Source of the DNA: Tomocerus qinae
Taxonomy: Eukaryota > Arthropoda > Collembola > Entomobryomorpha > Tomoceridae
Assembly (NCBI GenBank): GCA_020055645.1
Contig: CM034546.1
Location: forward strand, 9,672,001 to 9,736,000
Direction of reading: 5' to 3'
DNA: 64,000 nt
This document shows positions 1 through 10,837 of the stretch, in pieces; the first letter of the stretch is position 1, and the number at the start of each line of letters is the position of its first letter. The position numbers were made by a program, and so were the translations under genes. Under the pieces are notes generated by a model. It saw nothing but the letters and a program-made list of their open reading frames with translations, searched no databases and was not told the origin of the DNA.

Positions 1-1558
1 TGTGGATGACATGTCTAGATGTCTCCCATTTACATTATCAATATCTATTACGATTACCAACTTGATTATCTTTCTGCCTAAGGTATGTCGTTCAACTATC
101 CAAAGAGCTAAGTAGTCTATGTAGTTTAACTTAGGCTTCCAATGGAACGCCTTAGAACATATGCAACTATGCCTTGCTAATAATAATGCTAATCAATAAA
201 TAAGAGCATTTCAAATAACCGGCTCCTTCTCAGAAGCCAAAGTGTATAATGACCTTCAAGGTTGAATAAAACATGTCATCTAAGCAATGACAGCTTTTCC
301 CTACTCCAGACCAACTTCCACTCAAAAACCTGAAGCGGGGAACAAAAAATGACCTTTTTTGCCTTTTACCTTTTTTGCCTTTTTTATAAAACAGGTAGGA
401 GTAAGGTTTTAAAAAAGCAGTACTTTTTTGCCTTTTTACATTTTTTGATGTAGCAGCGTGCCCCATTTTCTTCCACTTTACATGTATATAAGGCTTAAAA
501 GGTAAAAAGGACTGCTTTTTTAGAAAAAGTAGTACTTTTTATCTTTTTTGTAAAAAAGGAGTACCTTTTTAGTTCCCTGACCTGAAGTGTTCTTTTAGTA
601 TTGGAACCCCTGATTTGGACATAATGTCAGGTTTTTTCACCATTATTATAGTCCAACCTGTACGTATAAACATTATACATATATTCTGCGGAAATTTGCT
701 TTCAAACGTAATCCAAACATTCCATCCAGTGTAAACTTTTAACAAATTTCAAGTAAATGACGTTAGAAATATAAATTACTATGTTATATACCTTGAGCTA
801 GCAAAATACATTACCCATAATTATTATCCAATGCTATCTGAGCCAATGAAAATTACCAACTAGATTTTAACAGTTCTTTTACATTTATTACAGTCTCAAT
901 TTCAGTTGCGTAAATTTTTTCAAATTATTTAATATCCCATTATTATTTTATTTAATCCCATAATTAACCACTGAAATGAATATTACTGTCTGGACCGTAG
1001 CAACCAAATGCAGACGACACAATTTACATCCACTGTTTATAGATTAATCGCCAAATCGAATTTTGCCAAAACAGCGGTAATCTTATATATAGCAACCATA
1101 TGAAATACATTTGTAAAGAGCGAATATTAATTCCCATGTTTTACTTACTTGCCTGAAACTGAAAAACGTGAAATTTACTTCAATTATATATAATATTTTA
1201 TCGTTTCAGAATAATTGCATACAAGACAATACTGATGATATCTTGGTTCTATAATCTTCCCTACTCCATTACAGGTACTCCCCTATAATGGTCACCTATA
1301 TAAACGGGTCTACCGCTCAATCCTTGATTTAGTATATACTTACTCCTCGGTCAGTATATAATAGAAAGATATGTTTCAATTCTTTCACATCATAACTGAA
1401 TATATCTATCTGTAAAAGTAATGGCCAAACTTCATCCTTGATTGTTTAATCATACTGTTACCTTAACAACTGAAATAGTGATAATACTATCGATAAAATT
1501 TACCTTTTATTAATATACCTTTTTTCGAATTAAAAATTTTAATTTCAAATTCACAGAA
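1..1558. other. Intergenic sequence upstream of the Gr gene
   Basis: I see no gene here. The sequence is AT-rich and holds one low-complexity stretch (340-575). Its distal half (about 750-1250) is loosely repeated downstream of the receptor at about 4540-5170, which suggests an old tandem duplication of the receptor's 5' flank. Confidence 0.6.
340..575. repeat. Low-complexity A/T repeat with inverted copies
   Basis: Runs of CTTTTTTGCC and TACCTTTTT on the left are matched by their complements on the right (GGTAAAAAGG, GTAAAAAAGG), giving an imperfect foldback of simple sequence. The open frame on the minus strand through it is a by-product of this composition. Confidence 0.5.
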
Positions 1559-3337
1559 ATGATTTTCCAATATTTGCAAAACTATATTTTTCTTGTACCA
1601 TTAAATGCGGAAATATTTGTTTCAATTTTTGAAGCCCTGTTGAGGAAATCTGTGAAACTGGGACACTTTTTGGGTAGTGTACCTTTCATTGTGTGCAAAG
1701 ATGGAAGGCTCAAGAAATCAAAATCTGGCAAATTAGCAACGGCAAAATTATTTCTAATATTCATTCTTCTTCATTTATATTTTATTTATATCGTGATTAG
1801 GTACTTTGATACAACTCGCAAAAATTCGAAATCATTATCCCTATATTTGAGTATGGCTGGTTTATTATGCTCATGTTTTGCATTACTTTTTATGTACACT
1901 TTTATTTTAAAACGTGATACGATTCAATTTCTGGTAAACAAATTGCTTAAATTTAATGAGGACTTCAAAGGTAAGGAAATAATTACTGATTTATAGAAAT
2001 CACCAGTGTTGGCATCCCCATGTGGCCAAATTGGGCGAAATGGACAAAATAGCCGGGTCGAAATGAGACAAAACGTGGTCAAAATGGACGAAATACCCTT
2101 ATGGGGCACATTGAGACACTTATTTCAATATTCAACAACAAATAAAAGTTCTTAAAGTAGAAGTTAAAAATCAATAGAATATGCAATATTGTGGTTTGTT
2201 GTTACTAGATTAATGTTTAGTTGGTTGTAGGCAATATTTTATCTTCTAAGTATTTTAATTTTGAAATTCGTAAGTCTAAAATAACTTGAGCCTGATTTTC
2301 GTCCTTTTTTGTCCTTTTTGTCGAGTGGCCCGGACGAAATACGAAAAAGTGGGCAAAATGCCAACACTGGAAATCACATTAGAGCATTAGAACATTAATA
2401 AATTTTTAAATAGGAAATTAATTAGGATTCTATTTTAGATCAATTTGTTGTGGATAAGAGAAGATATGAACTGACACCATTCTACCGCACATTAATGAGA
2501 ATAACATGGATTTATTTTGTAACAACATTCCCAACGTTTTACTCCATAATGCCATTACTGAACCCTCAATGGCCAGCGTTTGCAACGTCATTACTCCCAA
2601 CCACAGAAGATTTTAAATACATATATTACATCATTGTATTTATCCACGTCTTGACTTATTCATGGGTGGCTACGTCCATGTTCATTCTGGCGATATTTAT
2701 TACTGTCGTAGGAGCAACATATATTGCTAACTATAAATTAATTATTCGTGAAATCAAGTAATTTGTCATAAATAATATAGTTACATTATATTACTTTTTA
2801 ATTTTAATAAATATTTTAATAAATACATTTAAATTATTTTTTCACAGGTATGGACGGAAATCATATTCAACGACAAATGCACTTCGTTTAGAAAGTAATG
2901 CTTTAAAATGTTTCAAAATCTGCACCATTTTCACGAAAATAACAAACGAAATTTATTCAACGCCTTTTGTAATAATGCAATCACTAACAAAGCGAGCTAT
3001 TTACCTTTGCTCCTATTTATTGATTCGGCAACACGAACAATTTCAAAATTGGTATTTACTTGGACTAATATTTGTCATTGTAGCCCTAATACCTATGTGG
3101 ATGGCAAATTTATGGTGTGTGTCCATTGTCTTTCACAATTCCAAAAGCTGTATTAAATCCTGGGACCCAAAATACAATTACAATAGTGACACATTTCAGT
3201 ACAAGAAGAGAATTCATGCTGCCCAACAAACGCAAAAAATATTTTTCGGTAGTTTCCAGTATGTCAAACGAAAAAAATTATTGTCATTCTTATACTCAGT
3301 AAGCACTGGCTTAATGCAGCTACTTCAAGCATTTTGA
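1559..3337 (+). CDS. Gustatory-receptor-like seven-helix chemoreceptor, three exons
   Basis: Reconstructed exons are 1559-1970, 2439-2757 and 2848-3337, giving 406 residues, a usual length for insect-type Gr proteins. Introns are GTAAGG...TTTTAG (phase 1, making Asp) and GTAATT...TTCACAG (phase 2, making Lys). Hydrophobic segments lie at about residues 64-80 and 95-115 in exon 1, two or three in exon 2 (beginning ITWIYFVTTF and YIYYIIVFIHV), and one in exon 3 (NWYLLGLIFVIVAL) plus a C-terminal helix ending STGLMQLLQAF. The segment LVNKLLKFNEDF after the second helix resembles the intracellular loop of Gr proteins. The expected product is a ligand-gated cation channel of chemosensory neurons. 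The family call rests on topology, length and these weak motifs; the ligand cannot be inferred. Intron 1 carries a hAT-type MITE. An AATAAA lies 48 bases past the stop. Confidence 0.72.
2004..2369. mobile_element. hAT-type MITE in intron 1 of the Gr gene
   Basis: This is a 366 bp element with perfect 12 bp inverted ends (CAGTGTTGGCAT) flanked by a perfect 8 bp target duplication GAAATCAC (1996-2003 and 2370-2377). There is no transposase frame, so it is non-autonomous. The CAG ends and 8 bp duplication are typical of the hAT superfamily. Confidence 0.88.
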
Positions 3338-3384
3338 AAAATATGGACATTATTGTGTATACAAATGTAAGAATTATTATAAGC

Positions 3385-3390
3385 AATAAA
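3385..3390 (+). terminator. Polyadenylation signal of the Gr gene
   Basis: AATAAA, 48 bases after the receptor stop codon. Confidence 0.5.
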
Positions 3391-3654
3391 GTGTTTGTTG
3401 ACGTTTATTTATGGGAGTAATTTGTTCAAATTAATTACGAAATATGCTAACGTAAACCCAGAGTCTTTATTTCATATGCACATACACATTTTAACACAAA
3501 CTCCAACATCCAGTGCATACAATACAGATAGATACATAGGTAATAGATAGAGAAATAACACATACATTATTTATTTAGTTAGTGTTGATATTCTATTGAT
3601 ATTTGGTTGACATTTACAATTTCATATGTAATTTACCGTTAATTTTCTAGTGAG

Positions 3655-3790
3655 TAAAACCACAAAGTATAACCAAAACTTGAGCATTGTTCGTAGCACG
3701 CTAAAAATTATTAATATGTTAAAAAAGCATAACGGGAGCTATCAAGGCTAAATAATTGCCCAATAAAACCGAAAATTACCCCTAGCATTG
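3655..3790. repeat. Interspersed repeat shared with 11495-11620
   Basis: Sequence around AACTTGAGCATTGTT and AAAAAGCATA is found again in the same orientation at about 11495-11620, with many substitutions. Its nature is unclear; I see no terminal structure. Confidence 0.5.
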
Positions 3791-3800
3791 TTCCATGTAC

Positions 3801-4495
3801 CAGGGTTACCAGGTATACTTAAATGGCAAGTATAATACTTAAATTAGACCCTATACTTAAAATACTTGCAAGTATTTTAAAATACTTAGATTATACTTAA
3901 ATATACTTAAATGAGCTAAAATCGGTAAAAATGGAAGAATTTCATCCTTAAGTATTAGAACACAACTTGTTAGCGTTCAAATAAGTTAAAATGTCGAAAA
4001 TTTCCCGCGCTTCGCGCGAATTTCAATATTCTTTGTTGATCGATCCAGTTTAGTTGTCAAAAATCTCTGTAGATTTCTATGGAAATCCATTAATCCTTAA
4101 TCAGTGGAGGATAAAAGCAAACTTCTTTTCCTCAACTATGTTACTTAACCGTTAGGCTAAATAACACAAAATTCGTCAAATCATAATTGATAAATTTTCA
4201 AAAGTTGAATTTCAAATTTTTCTCGCGCTTCGCGCGAATTTGTACATTTTTATGATATTCTCACTTATCTCTGTATTAATATTAATATAATTCCAAAATA
4301 CATTATTTACGTTATTTTTGTTTGTTTTTTTTTCAAAAAACCGTAAATTTGTTAGCTGCGCACTTATGATAGCGCCAAATGCGGTTGTATAACATTTGAA
4401 AGAGTTCACTAAGACGCGCCCGAAGGGCGCGGGTTGGTAAATGGCTTTTGTTAGTCAGGATACTTAAATTGGCTGAAGAAAATCTGGTAACCCTG
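3801..4495. mobile_element. MITE with CAGGGTTACCAG ends, copy 1
   Basis: This is a 695 bp element with inverted ends CAGGGTTACCAG and CTGGTAACCCTG, flanked by CATGTAC on both sides (3794-3800 and 4496-4502). The interior is rich in TACTTAAAT and contains CGCGCTTCGCGCG palindromes. A second copy lies reversed at 25734-26411. There is no coding frame of its own. It is probably hAT-like, although the clear duplication is 7 bp rather than 8. Confidence 0.8.
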
Positions 4496-4539
4496 CATGT
4501 ACAGTTAATTAGTATGTATACCTAGTTGAGATAAAAAAT

Positions 4540-5340
4540 GGTTATGCGATTTTCAAGTAACGTTTGAAATATAATTTACTATATAATACCCCTCTAAATG
4601 GCATATTCAATTTTCGATGCGCCATTATAATTATCCGATGCTATCTGAGTGGCCGATAAAAATTAACAACTAGATGATTTGCATTTGCTGTACTGTGAGC
4701 TATATTTCAGCGTTGTAAATCATTTTCTCAAAATATATTGATAGCGGAAATTGAACACTAATATTTATGTTTCTGTCTGAGCTATAGGCTGCGTACTCTT
4801 CTAGCATAAAATGGTTAGACAAAATGAATTTTACGCTTAACCTTTATGATAATATAGCTCACATTTAAATGGTGGCAAAAACAATATTAGTGAAGCATGT
4901 AAATGTAGTAAAGGCGGAGCATGAATTTCACTTTGTTTATGTTTATTATGCTCTCAGAGTAGATACCAAATGCTGGCGACACAATGTATCTTGCATACAA
5001 TCTAAAAGTGTCGCCAATATTTTAAACTACAAGGACATTGTTTTCTTCCTAACCATGCCTTCTTAAGGTATATTTACTTAAATTTCAACCAAATTTCCAC
5101 TTTCGTTTGATATTTTTTTTCAATTATTCGTTAGACAATAATTACATGCAATTCTCTGACGTTATTCTTGGGATGTGGATCAGTTTAGCAAAAGTCATTC
5201 TAATGCATAAAGTAGTTCAAAATTGCCTAGGTGTTTGGAAGGTTTCGCAAGTGTTGTTTTACCCATTCATAACAATTAGGTAAAATATAAGTACGGTCTG
5301 TCAGGCTAAAACTAGTCTTTGGAAATGATACATGCAAATA
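4540..5340. repeat. Diverged copy of the Gr gene's 5' flank
   Basis: The stretch resembles 750-1250 in order and orientation (for example TGCTATCTGAG, ACAACTAGAT versus CCAACTAGAT, then a GACACAAT motif). No receptor exon follows it before the transposon at 5439, so it looks like the flank of a lost or truncated tandem Gr copy. Confidence 0.45.
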
Positions 5341-5438
5341 TCGTTTTTGAAGTTTTAACAACTACTATTTGCCAAACTATCCACAAACCTAGATAATTTT
5401 TATCTATTAGTGAAAATATAGTTTGCAGTGGATTTATC

Positions 5439-6373
5439 CAGTGGCGGCTCTAGGATATGCGAGGCCCTGGGCAAAATGTTCGCGCGAGGCCCCATAATAA
5501 TGATTTACAAATATGCAAATTATTATATTAATACAAATCTACGAATTTTTTTCGTTTTTAAATGAATTTGGCATATGAATAATAGCGTGAAAATTTTTTA
5601 TGGTTTTTTGAATGTTATTGAAAACAAAACAAGTACGTGCACAGAAGTGAGTTTCGGGAGGGACTATATTATGTGATACTTAATATCTCAATTACATATA
5701 TTTGCGTGCAGCGCGAAAAATTTTGTCAATTTTTGACAAAAATTAGTCAAAACTGGCCGAAAAATGGCAAATAATCAATTTTTTTGCTATTTTGAGAAAA
5801 AATATCTTTTTTCTTGGATTTTGGGGTGGAGCTTCAGCCTATAAAAGGTTTCCACCTCAATACGTCCTTTATTCAAAATAAGACCCTAAAACTCTGTTAA
5901 GTTAAATACTATGTAGGCGCTATGCGGCATTTTAGAATTTGATTATTTTATTCATTTAAAAAAATTTCGTTATTTCTTTTAACATTTAAAATAACTATTA
6001 GTGGAAACATAATTGTCTACATCTACTGCAATTACGCAGTTTTGGTATCGCAAAATGCTACAAATTTGTAGATTGAAATGCATATAGTAATTCTATAATA
6101 ATTCTGAGAGATGCTGGTGTCACCAGTAAGTTTTTACTAGATTGCGCGACCGTCTAATTTCGGCATACTTTTTTTCCTTGAATTCTAAAAATGGTTCTGT
6201 AATAAAGCTGTAACAAAACGTATTACTTAAACCAAAATGCAAAACCAGTATTTCTGAAGTGAAATCAACACAGACAAGTTGAAATTCTTTCTTTGTCAAA
6301 GCTCTGCGCGAGGCCCCTAAAGCGCGAGGCCCTGGGCAACTGCCCAGTGTGCCCATTGGGAAAGCCGCCTCTG
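5439..6373. mobile_element. hAT-type non-autonomous element
   Basis: This is a 935 bp element with imperfect inverted ends (CAGTGGCGGCTCT and its counterpart CAGAGGCGGCTTT) and a perfect 8 bp target duplication GATTTATC (5431-5438, 6374-6381). Both ends carry GCGCGAGGCCC motifs. The minus-strand open frames at its right end are short and I recognise no transposase in them. Confidence 0.88.
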
Positions 6374-6639
6374 GATTTATCGTTGAAAGGGTTTATGAGT
6401 TTAAATATTTTGGGATATACCTCGACCCAATGTGGAATATTAATGTACACTTGAAATATATTTAATTTAATGAGATAACTTTCGTATTCGGTTATTTTGC
6501 TCTGCTTCAAGCTGACAACTTCAGTTAATTAAATGATTTCCTCCATTAACTAAATCAACAAGCGTTCCGAGAAAATTTTATTGAGTGCCTTTTATGTAAA
6601 TTTAAGATTTCGTCAAAGGTTAATTGTTGCGGCAACATA

Positions 6640-7160
6640 TTTTCCATTATGTAACGATACGATTGAGGAAGTGGAAAAAGTTAATGGGACAGTACATTGC
6701 ATTCTTTGTTTTTGATTTTTCTTTATTTAAGATATCTTTCAGTTCGAAACACAATAATCATCAAACTCAATTTTTTAAAGAAACAACCACAAATCATAGC
6801 AAGTCTAGAGTTTTCATTAAAATTATAAGTCAGACCGATTTTTACCATTAAACTACAAATTATTAAAATGTCCGTAGTGCCAGGACACTGTGGTGTACAT
6901 TCCCATTCGTGTCCGATACGTATAATTCGTTCCTCTTAATAATTAACTTCATTACTAACTTTAAACCAACACGCAATCCGAGGCAATTCGTTTGAGTGTC
7001 TTTTAGGTTGAACGTTGAACCTAACCTCATATATATTTTTATATGCGTACTATAAACGCTTAGAAAAACTCCTTCTTCGCTTTTGACTTGACAGTTCATT
7101 ATGTCGAAACCAATGTTAAACATTTTCCAACAAAAAAGACCAAAGTAACTGATAATTACA
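6640..7160 (+). pseudogene. Remnant of a lost ionotropic-receptor copy and its 3' flank
   Basis: About 6800-7150 matches the 3' flank of the intact Ir gene (9590-10080): TAGAGTTTTCATTAAAATTA versus TAGTTTTCACTAAAATTA, a GGACACTG motif, then CGTGTCCGATA and CAACACGC. Immediately before it, about 6660-6730 resembles the DNA encoding the last helix and tail of the intact receptor but has stops. I infer a tandem Ir duplicate of which only the 3' end survives. Confidence 0.45.
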
Positions 7161-7606
7161 TTTTAATATCCATTGTCATTCCATTTCTCTTTGATGACTT
7201 AAAACTGTGTCATTAAAATTGAATGGATTACGTTCGTACAGATTTACATACAGTGCCAAGCTAGACGAGTAACCAAAATTTACGAACAACATTTTCAAAA
7301 CTTATCTCTCTATGGTTGACATAGTCTGAATTCAAAAAGCAAATCAAACAAAACATTATAAACCCAACTTCAATCATGTTTAGTATTTATTATATACAAC
7401 ATTCAACCTACATAGTGAAATGGAACGTTCAAAAATTTCAATGTCTGTCAATTCGGAAAGGCACTAATCCGAAAGTTCGCATCACAGTAAATGCCAAAAC
7501 AAGGCATTTTTGAGAAAAGTACAAAAGTCAAAAATTGTTTGCAAATAGTTAGAAAACAAATCTTTACTTCATTTGAAATTGTCCAGTGTAGATATTTGTG
7601 ATCAAA

Positions 7607-9562
7607 ATGCGTATCAAAATGTATTTGGATTATCGATTTATTTATTTTGTGTTTTCTGTGGTTATTAAAAATGCACTCTGTTTTAGAAACCTGTCAATTT
7701 ATCGTAATTGTGATTTTAATATGATCTCTTTTAATCAGTCAAAATGGCAGACAGAGTTCATGATGGCTAACCAAAATGGGCAGCCATGGACCTTGGCAAC
7801 ATCAGAATATAATTTAATCCTCTTCGGTCGGCATCAAAGAAACCCTCGCGATCTGTCAAGAAATCTGTGCACTGTAAATATTCTAATGGAGCCGGACGCT
7901 ACTTTAATAAGTCTCGTCACACCGTTTGGAAAGGAAACTAATCGTCGCAATTCACGATTTATTGTCGTCATTGAAAACAAGGTGTTGAAAAAAATGAATC
8001 TAGTGTGGAAAAAATATCTCATCCAAGATTTGGTGGCTCCTCTTTATATTTTGGCAATGAAAGATGCGAAAAAATATTTGGTCTACACCGTAAAGTTATA
8101 CAATCCTCAATTTGCATTTTACAAACTTCATTGGATTAAAATAAGAATATCTACGGAGAAATGGGATAGGATTTGGGAAGATTTAAATGGAAATCTTCAT
8201 GGTATTGAAATTGGTGGGACTGATGGGGATTTTCAGCACAATGGTTATAAACAGCTGCCAGATTGCAAAAGAGGGCCCTACTTAGTGATGAGAGTGGATC
8301 AATATAAAAGTTGTGACCGAACAGTGATGGCGGTTGAATTAATGGCTGAAAGGTTGAACTTCACTGCAGTATATGCAAAGCATTTAAAAGATCTTCAAGA
8401 AAAGCATCAACGTTGTGGAGTCATTGACATTTTGTCATCTCGTGGGGATACTTATGATCTGCCTTGGTATAAAACTCTTTTCATTGAATACTTTCAAGAA
8501 ATGATTCCGTATTACTGTGAAGCCAATCCTAGTTTTTTCGACATCCCTTTGACAGTTCTGACACAAAATTCATTTGATGATTATTGCTGGTGGCTGATAT
8601 TCACCCTCTTCCCGATTTCATTTTATGTTTTGGGCTTCAGAATTTCTTCTGCTTTTAAAAAGATCGATTTCAGTTTCATATCTTCAGTAGCCGTCCTTTT
8701 GAATCAGGATGTTTCCAACAAAGGAAGAAACATCTTGTACTTGATAATTGTGTCCATGGGATTTATAATTGCTAATCTATATGAAACGTGGATAACAAGC
8801 GAGATTGTTGCACCTCCAGACAGAAAACAATTTGGGAATTTTAAAGATCTAGTGGAAAATAGCTATAAGTTGTTTTTGGTGAAAGATTCAAGACGCAGGT
8901 GGGGTGAAGAGAGAACCGAATTCTTTGAAAAATATAAATTAATGGAGAGGGAAAATTCGAGTGTCTACCGATTCGATTGGCAACTGAATGCGTCATTTAG
9001 CGACCGAAAAATGGGATACTGGAAATTTAGAAAGAAATTACTGACAAACTTTTCACTGAAAATATTTAGTGTAATGCAAAAAAAGATAAGTGAGTACTAT
9101 GTACCTTTAATACCCTCTCAGATATCTTCTGACGGAATTTGCATGACTGTTAAGGAAACAGATGTGACTGAACCGATGTCCTACAGATTCAAAAATTGTT
9201 ACCGTTACAAATTTCAAAAATATTTTCAAGTCATGCAAGAGAGTGGATTTTTGAAATATTTAAAGGAGTTTGATAATTTCAGAACCTATTTCAATAGTAA
9301 AGTGTTATATTCAAAACTGAAGCATAAAGAATCTCAAAGCCCACCTATAAATTTAAAAATGAAAATACATGCCATTTTCTTTGTTTGTGGATATTTCCTA
9401 CTTGGTTGCTTTGTTACTCTGCTTCTTGAAAAGCTGTGGCACCATAAGTTAATGTTATCAATTTTCGCGTGGGTAATTTTAAATAAACTGAAAAAAGGCA
9501 TTGGAAAATTTTACAGGTCATGCATTTCCTGTTTGAACAGAGTAAAACCCAAATATTTTTAA
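7607..9562 (+). CDS. Divergent ionotropic receptor, single exon
   Basis: The product is 651 residues from the ATG at 7607 (an in-frame GTG lies 9 bases earlier; a second ATG follows at 7619). The N-terminus is hydrophobic (YRFIYFVFSVV) and could be a signal peptide. An extracellular ligand-binding region follows, then helix 1 at about 328-346, a pore-like segment (FISSVAVLLNQDV), helix 2 at about 376-396, the second ligand-binding lobe, and helix 3 at about 589-611 (FFVCGYFLLGCFVTLLL). This order is that of ionotropic-glutamate-receptor relatives. The binding residues of true glutamate receptors are not evident, which fits the divergent antennal or gustatory IR class. The expected role is a ligand-gated channel in chemosensory dendrites; the ligand is unknown. 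An AATAAA lies 84 bases past the stop. The 3' flank is repeated upstream at 6800-7150. Confidence 0.8.
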   Translation: MRIKMYLDYRFIYFVFSVVIKNALCFRNLSIYRNCDFNMISFNQSKWQTEFMMANQNGQPWTLATSEYNLILFGRHQRNPRDLSRNLCTVNILMEPDATLISLVTPFGKETNRRNSRFIVVIENKVLKKMNLVWKKYLIQDLVAPLYILAMKDAKKYLVYTVKLYNPQFAFYKLHWIKIRISTEKWDRIWEDLNGNLHGIEIGGTDGDFQHNGYKQLPDCKRGPYLVMRVDQYKSCDRTVMAVELMAERLNFTAVYAKHLKDLQEKHQRCGVIDILSSRGDTYDLPWYKTLFIEYFQEMIPYYCEANPSFFDIPLTVLTQNSFDDYCWWLIFTLFPISFYVLGFRISSAFKKIDFSFISSVAVLLNQDVSNKGRNILYLIIVSMGFIIANLYETWITSEIVAPPDRKQFGNFKDLVENSYKLFLVKDSRRRWGEERTEFFEKYKLMERENSSVYRFDWQLNASFSDRKMGYWKFRKKLLTNFSLKIFSVMQKKISEYYVPLIPSQISSDGICMTVKETDVTEPMSYRFKNCYRYKFQKYFQVMQESGFLKYLKEFDNFRTYFNSKVLYSKLKHKESQSPPINLKMKIHAIFFVCGYFLLGCFVTLLLEKLWHHKLMLSIFAWVILNKLKKGIGKFYRSCISCLNRVKPKYF

Positions 9563-9590
9563 TATACAAACAAGCAGAAAACATAACAAA

Positions 9591-10100
9591 CTTGTAGTTT
9601 TCACTAAAATTACAACTCATGACGGTTTTTAATCAAACCACTTTAAATAAATCCCCGTAATGTTTGGACACTGGCTGAACTGTTGGTAGTACATTCCGAC
9701 TTGATTAATATTTAATGTTATTTTTCGTGTCCGATAATAAATAACATATTATATTCCTCTTACAATTTAAGTGAATAACTCTATGACCTGCTTTAAATCA
9801 ACACGCGATCGGAGACAATTTTTTTGTATCCAATACATACTTATTGTTGCTCTTGTTACGTACAACTTCAACTAAGTGATTAACTTCATTACTTTAAATC
9901 AACAAGTGATGTGAAACAATTCGTATGTTGAAGCTAAAAATTATACCATGGTTTCGCCTTTCGTCTCAATTTACATTCTATATGCATAGGTACTATAAAC
10001 ATTTAGAAAAATACTTCTTGACTTGAATAGCCATTGTTTCAGAACAACTGCTGAACATTTTCCAACAAAAAGGCTCAAAGTAACTGATATTTTAATAACC
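9591..10100. repeat. 3' flank of the Ir gene, duplicated at 6800-7150
   Basis: This is the second, intact member of the duplicated flank described for 6640-7160. Blocks around GGACACTG, CGTGTCCGATA and CAACACGCGATC occur in the same order in both. Confidence 0.5.
9646..9651 (+). terminator. Polyadenylation signal of the Ir gene
   Basis: AATAAA, 84 bases after the stop codon. Confidence 0.4.
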
Positions 10101-10199
10101 TTTTCGTTCCATTTTTTTGAAAATGAAAATGTCATAGAAATGCATGGAATGGAGTGGGTACCTACCGATTTATAAAGACCATTGACCAGCATTTGCTAA

Positions 10200-10828
10200 G
10201 GGAAAATAGGAATTTGTATGGCACACACATGACTTTTGTATGGGAGAGCTAAAAATAGATAGTGTGACTTTGTATGGCAGTTTATGACTTTGTATGGCGG
10301 TTTATGACTTTGTATGGAACTTTATGACTTTGTATGGTAAGTTAATTTAACATTATAGGTATATAATGTTACCTTTTTATTTGATTTTAGAATGCAATGT
10401 AGGCAATTATTACGCAAGGTCAATGTCAGTTAGGATATTTACAGGAACCTGGTAACAATTGGTTAGAAATGGTTATAAGTGAAACAAAATTGTCATCGTT
10501 ATTGTTATTAAATGTCATCATCGTCAAAGTTTCCATTTTCCAGTTTCCAACTATCCATGCTTTATGCTTGGATATGCAGTTTCTACCTGGGCATTATTAT
10601 CATTCTACTATATATAGTCTTAGACTTAAATAAATTTACCAACCTGTGGTGATATATATCGTGTATCGGTATACTATGCATGTTTACATGAAACTATCAC
10701 CATACATAGTAATTATTTCCATACAAAGTCATTAGGTAAGTCATAACATACCATACAAAGTCACACTAAATGTCAAACAATCCTCCATACAAAAGTCATG
10801 TGTGTGCCATACAAATTAATTGGCACCC
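10200..10828. mobile_element. Mutator-like MITE, copy 1
   Basis: This is a 629 bp element starting GGG and ending CCC, with a perfect 9 bp target duplication ATTTGCTAA (10191-10199, 10829-10837). The inverted ends share TTTGTATGGCACACACATGA. Inside the left end, a 17-20 bp unit (TTATGACTTTGTATGG) is repeated four times at about 10262-10340. There is no transposase frame. The 9 bp duplication and long ends suggest the Mutator superfamily. A related element is at 56017-56702. Confidence 0.85.
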
Positions 10829-10837
10829 ATTTGCTAA

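Noticed and set aside
3299-3325. Possible donor GTAAGC near the end of the Gr coding sequence
   Set aside because: The only nearby acceptor would give an intron of about 20 bases, and reading through gives a sensible C-terminal helix and stop.
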